39,433 nucleotides of DNA from a candidate division Zixibacteria bacterium SM23_73_2 (GTDB taxonomy: Bacteria > Zixibacteria > MSB-5A5 > SM23-73-2), in the NCBI GenBank assembly GCA_001304315.1, contig LJUW01000036.1, forward strand, positions 1-39,433. Direction: 5' to 3'. Shown piece by piece: positions 16,047-23,396 of this stretch (position 1 is its first letter; the number at the start of each line of letters is the position of its first letter). The position numbers and the translations under genes are program-made. Under the pieces are notes generated by a model. The model was not told the DNA's origin and searched no databases. It was given only the letters and a program-made list of their open reading frames with translations.

Positions 16047-18299
16047 TTAATTTCTTAAATTGTAGACTATCTCCAGGTCCAATCCCCATTCCCTTCCGGG
16101 CATAGGGTATCTTTCGATCAGAAAATATTTCTCATTCGTTAAGTTTTTTATCTGTCCATTTAACATTACCTCCCATCTGTAGATTCTTTTTTTCAACCCG
16201 AAGCTTAAATCCACCAGATGGTAGGGATTCTCCTTTAAGGTGTTCGCTTCTGTTCTATATCTTTCGCTGACCCACCTATTTTTGCAGGAAAGCTGGAGGA
16301 GTTTATAATCAATTGAGATATTTAAGTCGGTGACATATCTGGGCTGAAAGGGGATGAGTTTACCATCATAGGTTTTGTCACCGCTTTTATTTATTGCTTG
16401 AGTTGCGTTGTTTCGATAATCTATCTTTGCTGCCTTGCCAAAAAATTCTAAACTCACAAAATCGTCGTGACCGGTCATCCGTGATCTGGAGATGTTTTGC
16501 GGCACGTATTTGCCGTCAAATCTCTTTCTCCAGATTATGATATCCTTAACCGAATTATGGAAATAGGTTGAGCCCAGGGAGAGTTTTGAATTTGAAAAAA
16601 GGGGAACTTTGAATTCAAATCCGATCTCCGAATGCTCTGATTTCTCCGGCTTCAGATCGGGATTGCCCGATGCGTAAACATCCTCTTTCCAGAATAAAGC
16701 GTTGTTAGAAGGCTGTCTGAAAGATTTTCCGTAGTTACCCCTCAGGATAATCTGGATTTTTTTACCCCTGGAAAGGGCAAGGCCCACCTTAGGGGAGGTG
16801 AAATCCTTTAGGTTTTTTGTGTTATCCTGACGAAGGTGAAAATTTAACCAAAGGCTTTCAAAGACAAAAAAGTCAGGTAAAGTTAGGTTTTGATCATCCG
16901 AGACGAAAAAGCTTTTGGTTTCTCTTTTTACCTCCCCGATGCTTCTTTGAGGAAATTTAAGGTCTTTGTGATCCAAAAGGTCCTTTTTGAATTCAGAGCC
17001 GATCCGGAGGTTGTTTTTTGGCAAAAAATTGAAATCCAAAAGAAGATGTAAATCGTAAATGTCGTTTACATACCTGGAATCATATCCGAAAAGGCTTAGC
17101 AGGTTAGAAGGAAGATTTAGGTTTTGGAAATGCTGCTGGAAACGGGAGAGTGCAAATTGCATTTGCGCAGACAATTTATTGGAGAAACTTCTTTTAAGCT
17201 TCAAATTCAAAAGCTTTCTTTTATCTTCTACTCTGGCACCGGAGGATATCTCCTCCTCAAATATAGCCCCGGGTATTCCGTTTTTCGATTGGTAGAGCTG
17301 TCCTGAAAAAGTCAAGTTGGTTTTGGGATTCAAGTTGTAAATCCCGGACAAGAAGAGATTTACCCCTTTTTTATAAGAGTTTTCTCTTTTGACTTTTCCT
17401 TGGTAGGGTTTTTCATATTCAAAATCGGATCTGGAATATTTGTATGAATAAGAGAAGTTGGTGGAAAGGTTTTCCAAAACAAAGGGATTTTTAAAAGAAA
17501 TACCAAAAACCTCTGTATTCCAGCTCCCCCACAAATTATCCATTTTCATTCTGGAGTCCTTGTCTATCCTCTGGGGTTGGGTTATTACGTTTATCGCTCC
17601 ACCCAGAGCATCGGCTCCGAATTTTGCTGAAGCACCGCTTTTATAGACCTCGATTCTTTCCACCATCTCCAGGGGGATGGTGGAAAGGTCTGCTACACCC
17701 GTGCCCGAGGGGTTGATCCTCTGGCCATCGATTAAAACCAGAACCTGCTTGGGGGAGGAGCCTCTTATCGAAACCTGATGTTTTCCACCGACGGTTCCGG
17801 TCTTCTGAATGAAGATCCCCTCAATCGACTCTAAAGCTTCAGCCACCGTTTTTGCTTTTAATTTTTCTATTTCACCTCTGGTTAAGATCTCTGCTTCAAA
17901 GGATGGTAAAGGTCTCTTTTCCGCGGTAACTTCTATTCCCGGAATGAAGTAAGTTTTTCTTTTTAGATTGATCCTTATTTTTCTGGTTATATCTTCTGAG
18001 GTCTCTATATCCGGGATAGTTTTTTTTTCGAATCCAGAAGCATCGATTTCCAGATTGTAGAGACCCACGGGGATATTGGCGAATAAGAAATTACCAGAAT
18101 TATCTGATTGGGTGAGGTAGTTGGTGTTTGCGATTTTAATTACAGCAAAACTTACAGGATTTCCATTGTCCTCCGACACAACTGTGCCGGAGATCTTTAT
18201 ATTGGATTGCGCAAAGGAGAGAGAGGAGATTGAAAGGTTAAGAAAAATAGAAATGAAAAGAATTCTCAGAATCTTTTTTAGCGAGTGTGAAAAGTACAT
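16047..18299 (-). CDS. btuB: TonB-dependent outer-membrane receptor, cobalamin-regulated (BtuB-like)
   Basis: Outer-membrane gated barrel energised by TonB. The 750-residue product has a signal peptide (about 1-30), a carboxypeptidase-regulatory-like beta domain (about 33-110; ISGTVVSEDNGNPVSFAVIK), a possible TonB box (EVTAEKRP), a plug domain (about 125-240; VSIRGSSPKQVLVLIDGQRI, ADALGGAINVIT) and a 22-strand-type barrel ending in the usual aromatic-rich C-terminus (DLEIVYNLRN). The substrate call rests on context: a cobalamin riboswitch and terminator lie directly upstream, so vitamin B12 or another corrinoid is the likely cargo. AAGGA stands 10 bases before ATG 18299. No inner-membrane BtuCDF genes are in the window. 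Confidence 0.88.
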   Translation of the reverse strand: MYFSHSLKKILRILFISIFLNLSISSLSFAQSNIKISGTVVSEDNGNPVSFAVIKIANTNYLTQSDNSGNFLFANIPVGLYNLEIDASGFEKKTIPDIETSEDITRKIRINLKRKTYFIPGIEVTAEKRPLPSFEAEILTRGEIEKLKAKTVAEALESIEGIFIQKTGTVGGKHQVSIRGSSPKQVLVLIDGQRINPSGTGVADLSTIPLEMVERIEVYKSGASAKFGADALGGAINVITQPQRIDKDSRMKMDNLWGSWNTEVFGISFKNPFVLENLSTNFSYSYKYSRSDFEYEKPYQGKVKRENSYKKGVNLFLSGIYNLNPKTNLTFSGQLYQSKNGIPGAIFEEEISSGARVEDKRKLLNLKLKRSFSNKLSAQMQFALSRFQQHFQNLNLPSNLLSLFGYDSRYVNDIYDLHLLLDFNFLPKNNLRIGSEFKKDLLDHKDLKFPQRSIGEVKRETKSFFVSDDQNLTLPDFFVFESLWLNFHLRQDNTKNLKDFTSPKVGLALSRGKKIQIILRGNYGKSFRQPSNNALFWKEDVYASGNPDLKPEKSEHSEIGFEFKVPLFSNSKLSLGSTYFHNSVKDIIIWRKRFDGKYVPQNISRSRMTGHDDFVSLEFFGKAAKIDYRNNATQAINKSGDKTYDGKLIPFQPRYVTDLNISIDYKLLQLSCKNRWVSERYRTEANTLKENPYHLVDLSFGLKKRIYRWEVMLNGQIKNLTNEKYFLIERYPMPGREWGLDLEIVYNLRN

Positions 18300-18325
18300 T
18301 TAAATTTTTTCCTTGCCGGGGGAGA

Positions 18326-18363
18326 AAATAAAAAAACCAGCTTGCCGGGCTCAGCTGGTTTTA
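18326..18363 (-). terminator. Riboswitch expression-platform terminator
   Basis: On the minus strand AAAACCAGCT pairs with AGCTGGTTTT across a 10-base loop and runs into TTTTTTTATTTT. It lies between the aptamer and the btuB start, so B12 binding probably promotes premature termination. Confidence 0.85.
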
Positions 18364-18399
18364 TGGATTAACCTTTTCCTCACCCGCGCAAGGACATAT

Positions 18400-18590
18400 T
18401 AAGGTTTTCAAACCTGGCAGGTTTCCTGACTTGTGGCGTCAAACCTTGAGTCTTCCTTCCCATTCCGCCTATGGCGGGACAGTGGATTAACAGACCCTCG
18501 TAGCCACTCACAGTAGCGGGGCTGTGGCGGATTCTCACCGCCTTCCCTCTTAACCCCAAAGGGGACCAGATTCGGTATTTGTTTTCAAAG
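18400..18590 (-). ncRNA. Cobalamin (B12) riboswitch aptamer
   Basis: Read on the minus strand the leader shows the conserved B12-box parts in order: AAGAGGGAAGGCGGTGAGAA, then TCCGCCACAGCCCCGCTACTGTGA, a variable hairpin (CCCGCCATAGGCGG), and the B12 box GTCAGGAAACCTGCC at about 18414-18431. It is followed by an intrinsic terminator and the TonB-receptor gene. This arrangement is the standard transcriptional OFF switch: high adenosylcobalamin lowers receptor expression. Exact aptamer edges are approximate. Confidence 0.95.
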
Positions 18591-18600
18591 AGCTTGTTTT

Positions 18601-18630
18601 ATATTAAATATAGAGAAAATATTTTGTCAA
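18601..18630 (-). promoter_or_regulatory. Promoter of the riboswitch-btuB unit
   Basis: Minus strand TTGACA (18630-18625), an 18-base spacer and TAATAT (18606-18601). Transcription would begin near 18594, right at the 5' edge of the aptamer, which supports both calls. Confidence 0.75.
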
Positions 18631-18739
18631 GGATTTTTTCTGGTATTTTTAATATTAAATCTCAGGAATTTATTTGTTGCTTTTAAGGAGATTTTTGTAT
18701 AATTTTGGTAAGAGATATTAAATTAAGTGACAAATATAT

Positions 18740-18779
18740 ATGTCAGAAAAAGTTCGGATATAAAGGAGTTATCTGACAT
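18740..18779. promoter_or_regulatory. Inverted repeat ATGTCAGA...TCTGACAT upstream of the PD-(D/E)XK gene
   Basis: A perfect 8-bp inverted repeat with 24 bases between the arms, about 65 bases before the start of the nuclease-like gene. It could be an operator. ATCTGACATT, containing the right arm, recurs at 19549-19558 on the other side of the gene. Part of 18640-18840 is otherwise AT-rich and featureless. Confidence 0.35.
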
Positions 18780-18844
18780 TTTGAATAGTATTTTTAATGA
18801 AGAATGTTAACGTTATAATTTAACCTTAAGATGGAGTTAGTACA

Positions 18845-19318
18845 ATGACATTGGGAAGTACACAAAAAGGGAAGATTGTAGAAAGTTTAATTGCTGCAAG
18901 TTGTATTTTAGGTTCTGACGGTAAACTTTCGGTAAGTATTCCTCTTGTAGACGATGAAGGGGTAGATATTATATTTACACCTAAAGGGGGTGGACGAAGT
19001 ATATTCGTTCAAGTCAAAAGTCGCTTTACGTTAACCAAAAAAGGAAATTATCGATCTCAAATTAGGAAGAAAAATTTTTCACCTCGTCAAGATCTTTACA
19101 TTATCTTCGTTTATTATGATAGTGAGAAGTCACAACTTGGAGAAACGCTTTGGTTCGTTCCCTCACATGATTTTGAGAAAAATCTTAAGGGCCAGAGTAA
19201 AAAGCGAAAAAATTACATTTTTCAGAGTCGATTTACATCTCAACAAGATATGTGGGTATCATATAAATTAAAGCTAAGAAACTTGCCACAACATATTTTG
19301 CAGTTGATAAAGATTTGA
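18845..19318 (+). CDS. Orphan PD-(D/E)XK nuclease-fold-like protein
   Basis: 157 residues, unnamed family. The order of conserved residues fits the restriction-endonuclease-like core: a helix glutamate in KGKIVESLIAAS (about 13), an acidic residue in DEGVDIIF (about 39), then the QxK motif in IFVQVKSR (about 55-60). The C-terminal half (DLYIIFVYYD, ETLWFVPSHDF) continues the alpha/beta core. GGAG lies 8 bases before ATG 18845. No methyltransferase or partner gene is adjacent, so a restriction system is not supported; a DNA-repair, invasion-defence or non-catalytic role is possible. The gene is AT-rich and lies in an accessory patch, which suggests horizontal acquisition. Confidence 0.65.
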   Translation: MTLGSTQKGKIVESLIAASCILGSDGKLSVSIPLVDDEGVDIIFTPKGGGRSIFVQVKSRFTLTKKGNYRSQIRKKNFSPRQDLYIIFVYYDSEKSQLGETLWFVPSHDFEKNLKGQSKKRKNYIFQSRFTSQQDMWVSYKLKLRNLPQHILQLIKI

Positions 19319-19418
19319 TAAAAAACTTTGTGCTGTACATAACAGCAGATAACATGGTGTAAAAGACTACTTTGGTGCATCTAAATTATGCTTATGCAGA
19401 ACTTCTCTTACATCGATA

Positions 19419-19560
19419 ACATTAGATTGTGTGAAAACCCCTATTTGGGTGGCTATCCTACTTTAAGCGGGACAAATTGGAGCATTGATTTCAATGCTTT
19501 ACGCAACCTAAAGGTTGCGGCTACCACATCAAAACATAATTTTCACACATCTGACATTAG
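19419..19560. mobile_element. MITE-like element with 10-bp inverted repeats and 7-bp flanking direct repeats
   Basis: TGTGTGAAAA (19428-19437) is perfectly inverted at 19540-19549 (TTTTCACACA). Just outside are direct repeats ACATTAG at 19419-19425 and 19554-19560, like a target-site duplication, although the spacing to the arms differs (2 and 4 bases). Inside are AGCATTG/CAATGCT (19481-19498) and CGCAACCT/AGGTTGCG (19502-19519) hairpins. There is no coding capacity, so transposition would need enzymes in trans. Confidence 0.45.
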
Positions 19561-19596
19561 GTGACATTGGTCCATATTTATTAAGAGGTAGAAAAG

Positions 19597-20388
19597 ATGC
19601 TCTCAGAAATCGCTGTGTGTCTTGAGATAGGTCCAAAAGGGGCTGGTGTTTTTGTTCCTGATTGTCCGGGTTGCTGGGTTTTCGCGAAAACGAAAAATAA
19701 AGCCTTGAAAAAAGCAAGGGTGGCTGTGGTTGAATGGTTTGAATGGATGAAAAAACACAAAGAGAGGGTGCCAGATCTTAAAGGTAAATTAAAAATTGAA
19801 GTGGCTGAGCTACTTTGGGTCAATTACAATCCAGTTGAGGCAGGCAAGCCCGAACCTTTGTTCTGGTCTGAGGTTTTACCTGTGAAAAAAGATGATATTA
19901 AAAAAACTCTTAAGTTAATGTATTACTCTCGTCAGGATTTGCTTGCACTTGTTTCTCCCTTAACCCAAGAACAGCTTGACTGGAACCCCCCGGGAGAACC
20001 CCGCAGCATAAGAAACTGCCTGAAACATATAGCTATTGTTGAACCCTGGTATATAAACCGCCTTAATATAAAACTACCAGAAGCTTATCCGAGAGATGTT
20101 TTTAAATTATTGAATCATACACGGGAAATCGTTTTGGATTGTTTGAATGACTTCCCCAGGGAAAAAATGAAGGGAGTTTTCATCCCCCAAAAATATAAAA
20201 GCCCGGTATGCGATCTATGGACCGCAAGAAAGGTTTTAAGGAGACTGGTTGATCACGAGAGACTACACACAAAATATATCCAGAAGGTGGTAAAAATGTA
20301 TAAAAAAGATAGGGGATTAAGATTATTCATTCACCTTTCAAGGAAACTCAAGGAGTGCCCATTCAACCTAAAGCTGGCAAGGATGTAA
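19597..20388 (+). CDS. HicB-like domain fused to a DinB-like four-helix domain (3' end probably frameshifted)
   Basis: 263 residues as annotated. Residues about 1-75 resemble HicB-type antitoxin folds (PKGAGVFVPDCPGCWVFAKT followed by a helix ALKKARVAVVEWFEWM). Residues about 95-235 look like a DinB/YfiT-type metal-binding four-helix bundle: the three histidine positions appear as H in CLKHIAIVEPWY and the pair in DHERLHTKYI. No HicA toxin is adjacent, so the HicB part may only be a ligand or dimer module. From residue 238 the frame runs out of phase into trmO coding sequence, so the last 25 residues are probably not native. AAGAGG lies 8 bases before ATG 19597. Function unknown; possibly a thiol-dependent transferase. 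Confidence 0.65.
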   Translation: MLSEIAVCLEIGPKGAGVFVPDCPGCWVFAKTKNKALKKARVAVVEWFEWMKKHKERVPDLKGKLKIEVAELLWVNYNPVEAGKPEPLFWSEVLPVKKDDIKKTLKLMYYSRQDLLALVSPLTQEQLDWNPPGEPRSIRNCLKHIAIVEPWYINRLNIKLPEAYPRDVFKLLNHTREIVLDCLNDFPREKMKGVFIPQKYKSPVCDLWTARKVLRRLVDHERLHTKYIQKVVKMYKKDRGLRLFIHLSRKLKECPFNLKLARM

Positions 20389-20771
20389 AAGGAACTGTTG
20401 AGGTTTTTCCTCAGTATGCCCAGGGTCTATCAGATCTTGAGGGTTTTTCCCATATCGTTTTGATTTATCATTTTCATCTGTCCAGAGGATTCTCCCTGGA
20501 GGTTAAACCTTATCTGGATGAGAAATTACGCGGGGTTTTTGCAACCAGAGCACCATCCCGCCCCAATCCCGTTGGAATCTCGGTGGTCCGTCTTCTAAAA
20601 CGGGAAAAAGAGAAACTTTTTATTCAAAACATTGACATCGTGGATGGTACTCCTCTTCTGGACATAAAACCTTATGTTCCGGAATTTGATAAGCCTGAGA
20701 AAATCAAAATCGGATGGCTGGAGAAAAAAGTAAAGAATCAGGCCAAAGATGACGGAAGGTTTATCAAATAA
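20313..20771 (+). CDS. trmO: TrmO/TsaA-family tRNA methyltransferase, 5' end broken by a probable frameshift
   Basis: TrmO adds the N6-methyl group to t6A37 of tRNA. Conserved parts are present: GTVEVFPQYAQGLSDLEGFS, the catalytic-site ATRAPSRPNPVGIS and DIVDGTPLLDIKPYVP. The track starts at GTG 20355, but in the same frame the codons from 20313 encode GIKIIHSPFKETQG, which matches the conserved N-terminus of the family (IGxIxSPxKE). Upstream, that frame meets TAG at 20310 with no start codon in between. ATG 20296 (MYKKD) is in the DinB frame; one extra G in the GGGG run at 20312-20315 would join the two as MYKKDRGIKIIHSPFK. So the gene is frameshifted, or the sequence lacks one base. Restoring it would also join it in frame to the HicB-DinB ORF. 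Confidence 0.8.
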   Translation, partial: GIKIIHSPFKETQGVPIQPKAGKDVKGTVEVFPQYAQGLSDLEGFSHIVLIYHFHLSRGFSLEVKPYLDEKLRGVFATRAPSRPNPVGISVVRLLKREKEKLFIQNIDIVDGTPLLDIKPYVPEFDKPEKIKIGWLEKKVKNQAKDDGRFIK

Positions 20772-20789
20772 AATACTTAACTTTTTGTT

Positions 20790-20813
20790 TCACAGTGAGC
20801 GGTTCTTCTGTGA
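20790..20813. terminator. Possible terminator between convergent trmO and the kinase gene
   Basis: TCACAG (20790-20795) and CTGTGA (20808-20813) form a short hairpin followed on the + strand by TTATTTTA. It lies in the 90-base gap between convergent genes and could serve either strand weakly. Confidence 0.3.
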
Positions 20814-20861
20814 TTATTTTATCGGAGGCGTTTTGATTTTAAAACCAAAGTATTGAAATTC

Positions 20862-22559
20862 TTACGGGGATGTAGAGGATTGGTATGGAAGTTTGATCGT
20901 AAATTGGGTTCCCTCCCCGATTCTGCTTTTTACCTCGATTCCTCCTCGGTGATCTTCGATTATTTTTTTGCAAGCCAGAAGGCCTAAACCATGACCGTGC
21001 TCTTTGGTGGTGAATCTGACCTGGAACGCTTTTTTTAACTCCTCTTCGGACATACCCTTTCCCGAGTCAGAAATTTTTATTTCAAGAAGGTTTTCCTTTT
21101 CATTAAACCCTGTCTTGATTTCTATATCTCCATCCGCTTTACCCAGAGACCTGATGGCATCAGCTCCGTTGTTCAAGAGATTATAAAACAGCTGCTGCAA
21201 TTGGTTTGAATCCGCAAGGATGAGGGGTGCTTTTCTATCCAAGGAACTGGTCATACCGATATATTGGAATCTTTTCTGAGGCTTCAAAAAGGAGACAACC
21301 TTTTCGATAAGGCCGTTTACATCGCAACCTTCCTTTTTCCCTTTCATGGAGCGAAAGTCCATCAGACTTTTTACGAAGGTTTCTGCCTTTGTCAGATGTT
21401 CCTCAACCGCCTTTACGCACTTTTCGATTTTTGCCTTGTCGTTTTTTTCCAGATGAAGAGGTAGAAGTTGAAAATAACCTTTGATGATCATCAGAAAGTT
21501 GTTTATGTCATGCCCGATTTGAGCGGACCGGTGAGCCTCGATTGCACCTTTCTCCAGTGCCACGATCTGATCCTGCAGTCCCTGGAGCTTTAGATATGAT
21601 TCCTGGGTTTTCTGGAAGAGGCGCAGGTTTTCAAGGGAGATCGCGGTCTGGGTAGCAACGATTTTAATTAGTTTCATCTTGGTAGGGTCGGGTGGATTCT
21701 GGTCTTTTTTTTGATTTAGATTTAAAAACCCTACCAGTTTCTCTCCCCTTTGTATGGGGATGGAGATGATTCGATCCTTGGGGGGAAAGATCTCTGAGAA
21801 AAGATCCGGTTTGGTTTGTTGATTTTCAAGATACTGGTATATGGGAAACCGGGTGATGTCTATTTCTTTTACTGGCTCTGCTATCTTAGACCAGCTATCC
21901 GCAGTCTCCTTTGAGATCTTAAGTCTCTCTTCCTTAAACTCCCCTCTTCCCAAGTTCTGGATGACGAATATCTCTAAGCCCGCCAGGGGGTGATCCCAGA
22001 TGAGAATGGAACCGTTGGTTAATTTGCAGTGGGAAAGGCCAAGTCCAAGCAAAAGCTTTAAAAGACCCTTTCTGTCCATGGTGGAAGATAGGAGTTTATT
22101 GAGGTCATATAACCAGGCCAAATCCCCGGTTTTAACCTTACCTAAAATCTCCTTTCTTTTATCCAGAGCCTTAGCCACAGCAACCTTCATCTCTTCCAGA
22201 TCGAAGGGTTTCAAAATATAATCGAAGGCACCTTCTTTAACCGCCTCTTTGGCAGTTTCCACACTGGCGAAACCGGTCATGAATAAGGCGCCTAAGTTGG
22301 GACTTACCTGATGGGCTCTTTTAACCAACTCTATCCCGTCTATCTCGGGCATCTTTATATCTGCAACCATCAGATCGTATTCTTTTTCCTGAATTTTTCT
22401 TAAGGCTTTTCTGGCATCTGTAAAAGGGGATACTTGATATCCCTGGTCACAGAGAACTTTGCTGACCAGTTTTAATATCACTTCGTCGTCGTCCACCACC
22501 ACGATTTTGGTCCCGATCTCCGGGACCAATTCAGCTGACTTCGATTTTCTCTCCGCCAC
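20862..22559 (-). CDS. Hybrid receiver-GAF-histidine kinase
   Basis: 565 residues, no membrane segment. Domains: receiver (about 15-135; phospho-acceptor D67 in MVADIKMP, switch T95, K118 in LKPFD), GAF sensor (about 150-315), coiled coil, histidine-kinase dimerisation region with H350 in IGHDINNFL, and an ATPase domain with N box (QLFYNLLNNGADA), G1 (DSGKGM) and G2 (HGHGLGLLACKKI). The H box departs from the common HELNNPL and resembles kinases with a HD-INN core. The start ATG lies 29 bases inside the preceding receiver gene, so translation is coupled. With an N-terminal receiver it is fed by another kinase and may be regulated by a GAF-bound ligand. Confidence 0.88.
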   Translation of the reverse strand: MAERKSKSAELVPEIGTKIVVVDDDEVILKLVSKVLCDQGYQVSPFTDARKALRKIQEKEYDLMVADIKMPEIDGIELVKRAHQVSPNLGALFMTGFASVETAKEAVKEGAFDYILKPFDLEEMKVAVAKALDKRKEILGKVKTGDLAWLYDLNKLLSSTMDRKGLLKLLLGLGLSHCKLTNGSILIWDHPLAGLEIFVIQNLGRGEFKEERLKISKETADSWSKIAEPVKEIDITRFPIYQYLENQQTKPDLFSEIFPPKDRIISIPIQRGEKLVGFLNLNQKKDQNPPDPTKMKLIKIVATQTAISLENLRLFQKTQESYLKLQGLQDQIVALEKGAIEAHRSAQIGHDINNFLMIIKGYFQLLPLHLEKNDKAKIEKCVKAVEEHLTKAETFVKSLMDFRSMKGKKEGCDVNGLIEKVVSFLKPQKRFQYIGMTSSLDRKAPLILADSNQLQQLFYNLLNNGADAIRSLGKADGDIEIKTGFNEKENLLEIKISDSGKGMSEEELKKAFQVRFTTKEHGHGLGLLACKKIIEDHRGGIEVKSRIGEGTQFTIKLPYQSSTSP

Positions 22560-22914
22560 AGATTCCCTCCTTAACCTCCTGGATGATATCTTTGATCTCC
22601 TCTAAGGCGAAAGGCTTGTGAATGCAGGTGATAGCACCTCTCTCTTTGGCTAATTCGCTTAGCGAGTCGGGAAAGCTGTCCATCATCACCACGGTTACTC
22701 TCTGATCGAACTTCCTTATTAAGGTTACAACCTCAAGCCCGGTTATCTCCGGCATATGAACATCGGAGAAGATTATGTCATAGGAGTTTTGTTTCGCTAA
22801 TCTGACTGCCTCATATCCGTTTTCGATTGCAGTTACCTGGTGTCCCCAGTCGTTGAGCACCTCGCTTAAAAGCTGCCGGATGATCTGCTCGTCATCTAAG
22901 ACCAATATTTTCAT
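22531..22914 (-). CDS. Stand-alone receiver-domain response regulator, atypical switch residue
   Basis: 127 residues covering one receiver domain and no output domain. Acidic pocket (LDDE), phospho-acceptor D51 in IIFSDVHMP and the lysine in IHKPF are present. The conserved Thr/Ser of strand 4, which the two other receivers here keep in MTG or ITG, is replaced: VVMMDSFPD puts Asp at that site with Ser next. Signal transmission may be altered. It overlaps the hybrid kinase by 29 bases and is part of the same operon. Likely passes phosphate or acts by protein contact. Confidence 0.88.
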   Translation of the reverse strand: MKILVLDDEQIIRQLLSEVLNDWGHQVTAIENGYEAVRLAKQNSYDIIFSDVHMPEITGLEVVTLIRKFDQRVTVVMMDSFPDSLSELAKERGAITCIHKPFALEEIKDIIQEVKEGICGGEKIEVS

Positions 22915-23001
22915 TTTTTTCTTTAGTTTTCTCTTCCGAAAGTATTTTCACTGGTGGACAGACTGAGATTCCGCTATCTTGACCTATAGGCATTCTTTTG
23001 C

Positions 23002-23379
23002 TCAGATCGATTGTTTGTCATTCAAATTACTTTCCAATAACTGTTGGATTTGACTGATTGAAAAAGGCTTTACTAAATATCCGGAGGCGCCAAGGTTTCT
23101 GCACTCAGTTTCAGTCTCCACAGAGGGATAGCCGGTAATCATGATTACCGCGGTGTTGGATTTTTTTTGTTTCAGTTCCTTGAGTACCTCTATTCCATTG
23201 GCATTGGGCATCTTTATATCGGTAATTATCAGATCGTATTCTGACCTTCTGACCTTATCCAACGCTTCTTTTCCGTCGCTGGCAAGATCAACACCATATC
23301 CTTGGTCAGAGAGGAAATCTTTCAAGAATTCCCTTATGACCTTTTCGTCGTCTACCACCAGAATTCGATAGTCTTTCAT
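23002..23379 (-). CDS. Stand-alone receiver-domain response regulator
   Basis: 125 residues, a CheY-like single domain. All signature residues are visible: VVDDE, phospho-acceptor D54 in IITDIKMP, switch Thr in MITGYP, and K in LVKPF. It begins 17 bases after the sensor-kinase stop codon, so it is the probable direct phosphate acceptor of that kinase. No effector domain is attached. The 87-base gap to the next receiver shows no terminator. Confidence 0.9.
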   Translation of the reverse strand: MKDYRILVVDDEKVIREFLKDFLSDQGYGVDLASDGKEALDKVRRSEYDLIITDIKMPNANGIEVLKELKQKKSNTAVIMITGYPSVETETECRNLGASGYLVKPFSISQIQQLLESNLNDKQSI

Positions 23380-23396
23380 TTTCGAAAAGCCTTTAC

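Noticed and set aside
18845-19318. Restriction-modification system
   Set aside because: Only a nuclease-like gene is present; there is no methyltransferase or specificity gene nearby.
20296-20320. Programmed -1 frameshift site AAAAAAG before trmO
   Set aside because: The run is not in the X-XXY-YYZ phase of the upstream frame, and a -1 slip there meets TAG at 20310; an indel in the GGGG run is simpler.
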